A stretch of 64,000 nt of DNA. Origin: Trichomonas vaginalis G3. Taxonomy: Eukaryota; Parabasalia; Trichomonadida; Trichomonadidae. Position numbers and translations under genes: made by a program. The stretch spans positions 434,001 through 498,000 of the forward strand of contig NC_067203.1 of assembly GCF_026262505.1 (NCBI RefSeq), read 5' to 3'. The notes under the pieces were generated by a model. It saw only the letters and a program-made list of their open reading frames with translations, ran no database searches and was not told the DNA's origin. This document shows positions 38,783-48,529 of this stretch, piece by piece (position 1 is the first letter of the stretch; the number at the start of each line of letters is the position of its first letter).

Positions 38783-40324
38783 TTAAATATTATTTAAATA
38801 TAATGGGGTAATAAAATAAATTGGAATTTCTATTAATTTATTGTCAACTTCAACTAATGCATTGCCGTTAATATATCTAACAAATTCAGCTATTGTGTCA
38901 AATCTTCGTCTTCTTTTTGTCATTGATTTATCAGTTTTTCCATAATCGAGATGAATCAAAACTTTATCCCCTTGTTTAAAATTCATGAGCCCCGAATTAA
39001 TTTGTTCACGTTTAACATCATTCAACCTTTCCATTTGCTTTCTAATATATTCCCATTCTTTTGAAATATCATTTTTCATTTCCACTGGTTTCATGTTTAT
39101 AGTTCTATGCCATGTATTATTATAATAATATACTAACTGTTGTATGATGGAGTCATGATTTCCATCCCAGTATATCTGACCATTAACCCCTAACGCATCT
39201 CTAAGAGTTCTCATTACCGCATCAACTATTTTATTATGAAACGTATATGGAGAGGATGAAAAGAAAAAATTAATTTGTGGGAAATAATGAGTCATAGTTG
39301 CCTGAAATCCTTTATCACCATCACCCCTGATATTATCTACTCTTTCATGATCTAGTAAGTATTGTATAGCTCTCCTTGTTTCCTGTTCTGTTTTCCCTTT
39401 CACTGGAATGCAATATAAATATCTAGTGTTAATGTTAATGGCAAATAAATAAGTAACGTTTCCTTTTGAATATTCCAGATGATCGATTTCGTATGAATAT
39501 GGATATGGAGCAAATGAAGGTCGACTAAATTTTTCCTTTAATGGTTGAATTTTTGGGTCAATTGGTTTATTTAATATCTTGAAATCCTTTTTAAAATCTT
39601 TTTGTTTCTTTAATGTTTGAAATGGATATAATAAAGTGAATGATGAAGGATTAACTGAAGGAGGAGGCGGTACTGTCGTTGGAGGTTTTGGTGTTGCAAG
39701 TGGTTTAATTTTATCTGCTTTGATTTTGGATGATGAAGTTTTGGAATTCATTCCTTCCTTCATTAATTCTGGATGTATTCTATTCATTTGTTTTAAATAT
39801 GCTGTATATAAAGGTTTGATATACTTTCCCGCTTCGAGTTTATGTTGAAGGATGAATTCCAAAAGTTGATCTTCATTTAAAAGTCGGGCTGAATATGGTT
39901 TAACTAATGAATCATAAATTAAAGCTTGTGCTTCATTTATGGTCTGAAGGACCTGGGTGTTTTGCACCTTTTGTTTTTGTTCCTTTGGCTTTGGTTTTTG
40001 TGGCTCAGGATTATATAAATTATATAATTCATCAATATCTTCTTCTGTTAATACTTTATTTTTGAAATCTTTCAATTGTTTAAGTTGTGATTTAGTTTTT
40101 CCCTTTGTATATTCATTATTTTTAATTTTGTCTTTAATTTTAGAAATTATTTTATCATGATATTTCAAAATTTCATTTTTATAATATGGATAATAATATT
40201 CCATATCATCACCCGTTATATTTTCATTATATTTTTGGAGATATGCTTTTAATTCATAATAACTAAGAAAATTTTGATTAAGTACTAAATCATCAATTAA
40301 ATTTTTTAAATGTACGTTATCCAT
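38783..40324 (-). CDS. Polinton B: rve-family integrase
   Basis: 513 residues, ATG 40324 in ATAAATG context, open throughout. The N-terminal ~250 residues are helical and Lys/Pro rich. The core starts near SYEIDHLEYSKGNVTYLFAI with the first acidic strand, then DNIRGDGDKGFQATMTHYF, then the helix YTFHNKIVDAVMRTLRDAL and WHRTINMKPVEM. An SH3-like C-terminal domain (NFKQGDKVLIHLDYGK) follows. It would mediate insertion with the 6-bp duplication seen for B. Only distantly similar to the A integrase. Confidence 0.85.
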   Translation of the reverse strand: MDNVHLKNLIDDLVLNQNFLSYYELKAYLQKYNENITGDDMEYYYPYYKNEILKYHDKIISKIKDKIKNNEYTKGKTKSQLKQLKDFKNKVLTEEDIDELYNLYNPEPQKPKPKEQKQKVQNTQVLQTINEAQALIYDSLVKPYSARLLNEDQLLEFILQHKLEAGKYIKPLYTAYLKQMNRIHPELMKEGMNSKTSSSKIKADKIKPLATPKPPTTVPPPPSVNPSSFTLLYPFQTLKKQKDFKKDFKILNKPIDPKIQPLKEKFSRPSFAPYPYSYEIDHLEYSKGNVTYLFAININTRYLYCIPVKGKTEQETRRAIQYLLDHERVDNIRGDGDKGFQATMTHYFPQINFFFSSSPYTFHNKIVDAVMRTLRDALGVNGQIYWDGNHDSIIQQLVYYYNNTWHRTINMKPVEMKNDISKEWEYIRKQMERLNDVKREQINSGLMNFKQGDKVLIHLDYGKTDKSMTKRRRRFDTIAEFVRYINGNALVEVDNKLIEIPIYFITPLYLNNI

Positions 40325-43300
40325 TTATATAAAAATAAAATCAATGTTTTAAGGGTGCCCACCTCTTTGAATCATAGTATCAAAACCATCATTAACGGTT
40401 CCTTTTGTCTCTTCTGTGGCATTTCATTAAAAATAAAATTTTAAATTGTATTAAATAAATGGCATACAACATCCATTTTCACAACATACAGCCTTAGTGT
40501 GTGCTCCTGTTAATGCAGTCTTACCGATTGTTAAGCGAGTCATTGACCCGTTTTTAAGTTGTAAATTAATATTCTGACCATCAAATATCACTTTATCATT
40601 TATTATATCCAAATATTTTTTAGGTGTTAATTGCTTATTTTGTCTTAAACTAACACCCTTCATTTTTTGTGCAATCTTTTTAAAATCACTCCCATCAATT
40701 GAACCGTTGAATGATGTATAACATTTAGGACATAACGCCACCATGTTATCACCTTGTTTCTCAATTGCTAAACCCAATAATTTTTTCTCATGTGCTTTTT
40801 CTTCAGCTTTATTCTTTAATTTAGGTTTAAATTTCTCATCAAAACAGAAGAAATCAAATGGTGCGAATTTGAAAATGTTTTTATCATAAAATTGTTTATC
40901 AGTAACAATTGCTTGAAATGCTTGAGTGTTAGGAAGACTTGGATCACCAGCAATAGCCCAATAAGATGAATCAGTATCACCTTCAATGAAATGAAAACGA
41001 TTAACATTCATGCATTTATACATAAAATCATAAATGAAAACTAAATACCAGTATTTGGCATTATCTAAAGTGAAGAATGCCTCTTGTAAACATGTATCAC
41101 ATCTATAAAATCTATCTTTAAGCATCATTTGATATGTATCCTCACCTATTTCTCTTATGTTTTTAAACTTATTTGACATACATGCAACGCGTGCCTTCTG
41201 TGCATTCATTATTTTAGTCTTTGCGTAATTTTGTGTATTCATTGCATCGTAACCATATGATCCATTAAGTGAAATTTTGCAAAATAAACTTTTTCCTTTA
41301 TTTCCTTCTAATTCAGCCTTTTGTCTTTCGTTCATAAATTTGTTCGCAAATTCATTAAAGCAAGTGTTTTTAGTAAATGTTAAAATTGATTGAATATCAT
41401 CAATGATAAAATGAAATCTGTCTATTAGATACCAAAGATAATAAGAAGAAAATGGTTGATATTGGTTGTGTGTTGATGCTAACTGAGTTAATTTCCTCTG
41501 TTTCTGGTCAACTGGTAGATTGTTTGATTTCATGTAATTATACATAAAACTACCAATTGTTTTTTCATCTGTGATAATATCTAAGTTTCTTATTATCGGT
41601 AAAAAGTTTATGTAATCATTAATGTATTTTTCATCAATGTGACCCTTTACTTCAGCAACGAATAAAGTATTTTTCTTCTTAATTATTCCCAGTGCTTTTG
41701 CTTTCTTTGTTGCTGTATCACAAATGATAACACCATTCAATCTTCCCGGCATATACATTTTATGGTCAGTATATTGAATGAAATCATGAGGATTAGATGA
41801 AAATGATGAAGGATATAATGAATTAAAATCAACACCAACGAAATGAGTCATAATGTTGGTGGTGTCCTCATTTGATACAGTTTTAGTTTCTGGATTATAT
41901 GAAAGTTTATTAATGTGCGTGATTCCTTTAAGATTTACTCTATGTTGAACATTTGATAGACCACCAGTAATTCCATTACGGAGAATGTGATAAGCTTCAA
42001 CTGAATCTAAAGTCATTGGTAAATTATTTTTAATGCATAATTTCTTAAATTGATTCTTAAACGTTGAACATCTTCATCTTTATTTGATTTTACGACATTG
42101 CAATAACAACACATTAACTGACAATTTTCTTTGGTATGTGGTTTTTCATTATCGATTCTATCCAATGTTGGTTTATTTGCATATGTAAACGCTTTACCAC
42201 ACATTTTACATTTAGATGAAAGGATTAAATCGTGATAGTATTGAAAATCATCCATTGAAACATTATTTTTAGTATCTCTTTCTGCTTTTTCATCTTGTTT
42301 CTTATATGATTCAATTTTATATTTCCAATACTTTTTCGTTAATTCAAAACTTGATTCTATCTCTTCCTCAGGATATTTTTCATTAGGATTAAAGTCTTTA
42401 TATGCTAAAGCGTAACGAATCATTGAAGCATTCAATGATAAAGAAAGATTATGAAGCATGTCAATTTTATAAACAAATGTTTCTTCAATAATTTTATCAA
42501 TTGGGTCAATCATAATTTCAACATCTTTATTGCAATAATGAATAAAATATTCTAATCTATTCTTAAAGTTTTTAGCATCATTGAGATATATTTGATAATC
42601 ACTATCTGATATAGTTTCTTGAGCTAATGCTGAATAAAATGAATCTTTTGTGAATGGTTCCTCTTTATATAATTCTTCTTCGTAATTTTCCCATGTGATG
42701 AATTGATAAGGGAAAAAGGATTTAACACGTGATTTATTGTTTCCGAAATCTTGAGTGAATTGGTCTAATGTCCCACCCGCTATATAATTTCTGATGTCAA
42801 TAAATCTCAATTCATATGGAACGTTTGTTTTCTTTACAATGATTTGCTTAAATTGTGAAGATGAACCCAGCATTGATTTTATTTTCCATTTTGCAGTGTT
42901 TAAATCACGAAGAATTAAATTTAAATCAAACTTTCCCGAATTAAAACCTATGATATTCACTTTATTGAATTCCTCATCTAGAAGTTCTTTAAATGCTTCC
43001 TTCTGTTTTTCATTTAATGTATGAGACAAAGTCCCCGCCGTTTGGTCCGTTTGTGACTTCATTAATTCTTCATATTGTTCAATATTTGATTTAGCAACTA
43101 ATGAACAGGTTGAAAATAAAAACTCAATCCAATCAGAAATAAAAGAATCACTCGAAGTTAAACAAAAATTCCTCGTATATGTTTTATCATTTAATTTAAC
43201 CGTTGATGATACCATGAATGGTTTTAAGTAAGCGTTCAAAGTTGCACACTCGGAAAGTTGTAATTCTTCTTTAGTCTCTAATGTTTCGAAGTCAAAAGTA

Positions 43301-43463
43301 ATATAATATCTTGTCGGTTGATAATATTCCTGCAAATTATGAGCTAATAACCACTGATATATCTTCTGTTTCGTAATATGTGGTGCATATGGTTGCTGGG
43401 TCTTTTGCAATTGAACGTCTTGAATTAATCTTCCATTATTTTCTTTACATTTCTCACAATGCT

Positions 43464-44336
43464 TTAAAAATCTTCTTTGGTTTTTCCTTTCTGGATCATC
43501 ACGGATAGAACAACCGGATGGTATAGGACGCGTCCTTCAGCTCTCTTTTTTAGCGTGCCGAATAAATAAAAGTCAGAGGGTGCAATATCAGGTGAATAAA
43601 TTGGGTTTGGAACAACTTTGACATTGTTTTCCACCAAGTAATTCATTACCTTATGACTTTTGTGAACTCTTGAATTATCAAAATGAATTGCAAACTTTTG
43701 TTTTTGTTGTTTGGATTTCTCAAACTCATCAGAATTGATAATTTGAGTAAGAACATTGTCAATTAGATACTGAGCATTCATCGTATTAGGTTTTTGAAGA
43801 ATATCAATTGCGATGATGCCATTCACGCCCCAAAAAACCGACAACATCATCATTGGTGTGTCAATTTTTTTCTTCGGGAATGTTTGCGGATTTTCATCCT
43901 TAGGGATCCACATGATTTTGGCTTCTGTTGCATATTGAAACCAAGACTCGTCCCCTGTTACTAAAAAGCGAAACTTCTTGGATTGATACGCACCCAATAT
44001 AGAGAGGAGCTCTTTCGAAGATTGGACTCTAGATTTTTTTTGAACTGAATTAAGGTTGTGCGGAACCCAACGTGTATACGCTAGTTTGTAGTTCAAATAA
44101 TTGTGCAGATAATAACTGACTGTTGTACGTGGTATCTTTGTCATCTCCTCTATCCTTCTGAGTGATGCTCTTGGGTCTTCATCTAGCGCTTGAAGAATTG
44201 CTTTGATTTTTCTTTGATCCGGCGATTTTTTGTCAATTTTTATGATGGGCGCCTTTTTGTTCATGAAGTGATACATCCTAACATGATACGTTACAGTGGA
44301 ATAGCTAGGAGCATCCATACCGAAGCATTTTACCAA
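43464..44336 (-). pseudogene. Mariner transposase (DD34D), N-terminal frameshift and altered C-terminus
   Basis: About 290 codons in the main frame. The catalytic triad is present (D in TGDESW, D in HFDNSR, D in APSDFYLF), but the sequence after GTLKKRAEGR no longer resembles mariner, and the ~20 N-terminal residues (MNHKENILALAKKC) lie in another frame. Probably inactive. It would catalyse cut-and-paste at TA sites. Confidence 0.75.
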
Positions 44337-44610
44337 TGTCTCGTAGATTTTTTACAGTCTTTGCATTTTTTTGCAAGAGCGAGGATGTTTTCTTTATGAT
44401 TCATTAAAAAAATGAAAAAAATCCCGCCAAAATTTCCCGCGAAACCGCCTCTTGTCTAAAAATTCATTTTATATCCCGGCATGGCGCCAAAATACAACAT
44501 ACTCATCATATACATATATTCATATTTTTTATTATATATTTATAATCAGCATATATCTCCTTTAATAGTCTCATATAGAGCGCTGTGCTAAACGCACCTT
44601 TGGACACCCT
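43464..44610 (-). mobile_element. Mariner (Tc1/mariner) DNA transposon inside the Polinton B polymerase block
   Basis: Encodes a mariner transposase on the minus strand: helix-turn-helix region (ASLRRIEEMTKIPRTTVSYY), WVPHNLN, catalytic strands VTGDESWF and AIHFDNSRVH, and YSPDIAPSDFYLF. The second and third catalytic Asp are 34 residues apart, i.e. DD34D. The right end carries GGGTGTCCAAAGGTGCGTTT (inverse, 44591-44610) next to a TA. The matching left end was not found, so the left limit is approximate and the transposase C-terminus looks lost. An upstream ATG (about 44403) lies in another frame, indicating a frameshift near residue 20. Likely related to Tvmar1. Confidence 0.85.
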
Positions 44611-46115
44611 ATATTTATTGTTTCAAATTCTGGATCTATCATTATTGAATCCACTAATGGAAAGTCTACCTTATTTATGTCCACGTCTTCTGGTTGAGGA
44701 TCACAATAATAGAAATCAATATTAACATTTAACATTCTCGCTAATCTCTCACTTTCTGATGAAATGTCAAACCCTTCATATGCATCTATTGCTTCATTTA
44801 AATAACTTCTACGAGTTTTAGGATTAACACCATCAGGAATGTTATAGAAGCGTTTAAATAACCTTCTACCTTCTGCTCTAATTTGATTATCATTCATTTT
44901 AGCTGTTCCGTTTTTGTTCATTTATGTAAGAATAAAAATTAGAATATAAATAAAAATAAAGTTTATTTTTTAAAGCCCATAAAATGAATTAAGAACACAT
45001 AAATTTTTATCATCTGCGACGTGACGAATACATCTTAATTTACTCAAGAATGCGTACCCTGATACATTAAATCTAATTCCTGTCTTATTTAATTTCACAA
45101 CTTTGAAAAGGAATGTATGAATAGCTATAAAATGATGAGAAGATGTTTTATGGGTTGCTTCCATTTTTTCTGAAATAAATGAATAAATATAATGTTTATA
45201 AGTTTTCATATCTTTCATGTTCTTAATAACGAATGGTATAGACCTTTCAACTTCGTCTTCCATCGGTGCTGTTCTTTCATATGAAACATTATTAGTATCT
45301 TCAATAATGAAACCACAATCACACAAAATTTTATAGGTTCCAATGGTTTCTTTTGATATTTTATCTAATAAATCAAAAACTTTATCAACACCTGTGCATT
45401 TATTTAAATAATAATTTGTGTAAATATCATGATCTTCTTTCTTAATCGTATTAGTTGCATATGTCACGTTTTTAAGAGCTTTTTTGAATTTCTCAGAATC
45501 GAGAGGGGGTGAAAGTAAGATACAAGGGTATTTTTCATTATCAATAAATTGTAACTTATGTTTACGTATAAATTTGGTACCTTCTTCTGAAAGTGTTTCG
45601 TCTATTTCACCATCTAATAAATTTTGTGTTGATTCTGAGACATAATTTTTATATCTTTCTTCATGAGATTTCTGAACTTCTGATTCTGAAGCTGGGATAT
45701 TCATTAAACCCTCTACTTCATTTTCATTATATTTTTCAACTTCTCTTAATTCCTTAATTTTTTCATCTATTTCATCTCTTATTTTTTCCAGTTTTTCAAT
45801 TTCATTGTATTCATCATCATCTTTAATTCGTTCTTCATAATATTCAGGGAAAACATCAGGTTCTTTAGGTTTTTCTTCTTCAGATGTGGGATATAAGAAA
45901 TTTATAACATCATCTTTATTCATTTTTCCATCATAATCTAAATCATTTAATAACTCGGCAAATTTTTGACAATTTCTTAAATAATATTTACTAACTTCAT
46001 AACACAACTCATCTAATATATCCTTTATTTCCTCGTTTGTGAATCCTAATTTTTTAACGTTGTTAGTTTTGACACTCATTTCTTACGAATTAAAAATAAA
46101 TTATTCAAAAATGTA

Positions 46116-46699
46116 AGACATGAATTTTTAAAGTTTATTTTTTTTATTTCATTATGGTAGTGAATCTTTCATTCATGAAAATAATTATTTCTAATTTCTT
46201 TTACTCGTTTATGAGGTCTTTGATTATGACTCCATTGATTCCATGAAATTAAATATTCTTTATCATTATATTTATACCTCATTAGCTTATTTTGGCTTTC
46301 ATATTCATTTAATAATTCACAATCTTCATTTTTAAATTGATGTTTAAGATATTCAGGATTTAAACAATGTTTAATTAATCGCGGAATATCTGACATCATC
46401 TATATATAGCTTCTTTTATAAAAGATAAAAAAATAAATATATTTTAAAATTAATGTTAATTTTTTAATGATTTATAAATAAATATATTTTTGATTTCATT
46501 ATGTATGGGCTGAGTGTAAATGTCTTACAATTTTGAAATTTTTTTAAATCTTGATTTATTCAAAAACGTAAGAATCAAAACCGTCAGAATCATACATTTT
46601 TTACTTCATATGTTAAAAAAAATGATACAAAATCGCTCGATATTGTATGAATTCTTACGTTTACAAAAAAAGTCACACAACCCTTCCACATATACTACT
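46116..46699. repeat. Right terminal inverted repeat of Polinton B
   Basis: Inverse of 26965-27549, ends CCCTTCCACATATACTACT. Contains the second copy of the 76-aa gene. Confidence 0.9.
46169..46399 (-). CDS. Polinton B: TIR-encoded 76-aa protein (right copy)
   Basis: Identical in all 76 residues to the left copy at 27266-27496. Both are transcribed inward from the ends. A 40-60 base T/A-rich leader, also duplicated, precedes each. Confidence 0.6.
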   Translation of the reverse strand: MMSDIPRLIKHCLNPEYLKHQFKNEDCELLNEYESQNKLMRYKYNDKEYLISWNQWSHNQRPHKRVKEIRNNYFHE

Positions 46700-46705
46700 T
46701 TATGT
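46700..46705. repeat. Right target-site duplication of Polinton B (TTATGT)
   Basis: Matches 2340-2345. Host DNA resumes with AGCACAATG. Confidence 0.75.
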
Positions 46706-47356
46706 AGCACAATGAAATATGTCTATCAATAATTTTTTATTATCGCATTTTCCCTTGTATTCTGATTTGAACAGCTAAATAAGTGCATCCTGAATTCGAT
46801 TCATCACAAAAGGATTTAAAATATTAACAAATGATTCTCTTAGGCTTTACTGATACAAAAGTGCATACTCTTAAACAACCGTCGGATTTCCGGGTGAAAT
46901 CGTGACACACTTTCGTCTTTCGTAGGCAGTGGTGGTTGTTACAAAAGGTAACTTCGAATGTAGCGTGAAATCTGCAAAAAAAATTCTGAAATTTGAATGG
47001 AGAACACAAAAATTGAATAGTTTACGTCAATAAAAAAGAGAAAAATGAAGCCAATGTGTCTCGAACCTAGGACTTAGAGCAGCAATCCCACTGTTTATCC
47101 CATTACACTACATGCATTTCTCACCTCAGTCAATGAGATCAACTATATGATAAATTTTTCCCCATTATATTCTTGTGGAAAAGTGACAAATAGCAACTTT
47201 GACCCTCTCTCGAACTTTGATAGAAAACTAAATGAATATTACTTTTAGTTAGATTTAATGAGTGTCTAATTGTATCATTAAGAGGGCTTTTCACTATTCA
47301 TTTCTTTTTAATCAAAATATTGTTTCATCATCAAAATACAATGTGATATAAAAAGT
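46706..47356. other. Host intergenic region with a tRNA-like relic
   Basis: No gene recognised. On the minus strand at about 47050-47110 there is a match to the tRNA A box (TAGTGTAATGG) and B box (GGTTCGAGAC) at nearly correct spacing, but acceptor and T stems do not pair, so this looks like a decayed tRNA or a tRNA-derived fragment. The rest is AT-rich and unremarkable. Confidence 0.4.
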
Positions 47357-48055
47357 TTATGTATCAATGATTTCAATTAGATCTGCTAATATTAATATTA
47401 AATGGCACGAGATTCTATTTTTCAATGAATAATGGTATTCACTTATGTATTTTCCTCTTCCAATCAAAAATGAAAACCTTTTATTTTCATTAGGTTTAAA
47501 ATTTCTATTTTGCCAGCTAAAAGAGATCCATGACTTTATTCCAGCTGGTTTTTCATCATAACTACTTCTGTTAATCCATCTATTCCTTTCTACTTCTACA
47601 AAATCGCTATATTCTGCAATTTTTCTATAATAAATTGTATCTACATCGGTAACTTCTTTCGTTCCTCGAAGAATAACTTTTACGGAATGATCATTGTAGA
47701 ATCCTTCGATTCCACGAATTCCTTTCAGAGCTTTAATTACAGTTTGATTGGATTGCCCATCAATATAAATCCCAACATATGAAGAGACTCCTAAATTGTG
47801 AGTTTTTGTTCCTTTGTTCGTGACATCATAAATGATGTTGATGTAGTCATTGGTTCTGACATTTTCGTAAAGGACTCGAAATTCAAAGTCATCAATATTC
47901 CAAACGCCACTAGGTGTTGAAACGAGGTAGCTATCGTTATTTGCATCAATTTTATAAAAAAATCGAAATCCGTTGCTTTCTGTAACTTGATAATATTTGT
48001 AACTGAGTTTGTATGTGAAACCTGCTGCGTAAGAAAAGACCCAGTTACTAGTCAT
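47357..48055 (-). CDS. Hypothetical beta-rich host protein
   Basis: 232 residues from ATG 48055 (MTSNWVFSYAAGFTYKLSYK). Rich in Tyr, Asn and alternating hydrophobic residues, suggesting a beta-sandwich: GVWNIDDFEFRVLYENVRTN, LGVSSYVGIYIDGQSN, KSWISFSWQNRNF. The hydrophobic C-terminal end (HLILILADLIEII) could be a short anchor or a buried strand. No signal peptide is clear. I do not recognise the family. Stands alone between gene-poor stretches. Confidence 0.6.
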   Translation of the reverse strand: MTSNWVFSYAAGFTYKLSYKYYQVTESNGFRFFYKIDANNDSYLVSTPSGVWNIDDFEFRVLYENVRTNDYINIIYDVTNKGTKTHNLGVSSYVGIYIDGQSNQTVIKALKGIRGIEGFYNDHSVKVILRGTKEVTDVDTIYYRKIAEYSDFVEVERNRWINRSSYDEKPAGIKSWISFSWQNRNFKPNENKRFSFLIGRGKYISEYHYSLKNRISCHLILILADLIEIIDT

Positions 48056-48529
48056 TTATCATCATCCTTTCATTACTATCCGAAACGAAATTTCACCATT
48101 GAAAAAAATGAACTCTAAAAGTGACATGATTTGATATCATTTTTTACATCAATGTCATTTTGATGGATAAACAAGTCATCACATACGAAGTATTTATCAC
48201 GAGTATATGATGGAAGAAATACCTTGAAATAATTCAATCTCTTTTTGTTATTTGACTCTTCCATCTCTAATTACCAAATGAGAAAATAAGTTTTAAAGTG
48301 AATATTAAGATCATATGCTTTATAAGAGTAATATTTTTGTTCATTATCAATGAATATTAGCGAGAATACTCTTTAATCAGTGCAAAATAATAATTTATCT
48401 GTTGATATATCATGATGAATATTAAGCTTGCCAATTTCATAATTTCAACACTTTACAAACAGTTAGCGTTACATAGTCACTTTTTTTTCGTCTTACACCA
48501 AAAAAAGAAAGAAAAAAAATTTAAAATTG
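48056..48529. other. Host intergenic region with initiator-like element
   Basis: No gene seen. TCACTTTTTTTT at 48477-48488, about 50 bases before the next ATG, fits the trichomonad initiator (TCA then pyrimidine and T/A). The rest is AT-rich. Confidence 0.45.

Larger units (their letters stand above)
40451..46079 (-). pseudogene. Polinton B: protein-primed type B DNA polymerase block, interrupted by a mariner
   Basis: N-terminal region from 46079 (MSVKTNNVKKLGFTNEEIKD) with an EF-hand-like DLDYDGKMNKDD loop and Polinton-polymerase-type sequence (SIPFVIKNMKDMKTYKHYIY, TSSHHFIAIHTFLFKVVKLN). Next come the exonuclease motifs YYITFDFETLE, NIIGFNSGKFDLN and YCNKDVEIM, an HNH-like zinc module (CKMCG, TLDRIDNEKPHT, CCYC), palm motif A VDFNSLYPSSF, motif B SLNGSYGYDA and motif C EGDTDSSYW. 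It would replicate the element from a terminal protein. A mariner transposon sits inside. Broken. Confidence 0.85.
26965..46699. mobile_element. Polinton/Maverick B (about 19.7 kb), broken, carries A at its left tip
   Basis: Ends are (AGT)n-ATATGTGGAAGGG inverted repeats; AG at the 5' tip is the usual Polinton terminus. Parts: TIR-encoded small protein, small amphipathic peptides, major capsid block, packaging ATPase, CCG-motif protein, minor capsid, tail-collar-like protein, inserted KilA-N cassette, integrase and protein-primed DNA polymerase. Only three bases of B lie left of Polinton A. A handful of breaks plus the mariner insertion. It is older than A by nesting and belongs to a different lineage by sequence and gene order. 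Confidence 0.9.

Noticed and set aside
2349-46699. A and B read as one 44-kb element
   Set aside because: Each has its own TIR pair, its own 6-bp duplication and its own capsid, ATPase, integrase and polymerase.
47044-47115. Functional tRNA gene
   Set aside because: A and B boxes are present but acceptor and T stems do not pair and the anticodon stem is weak.
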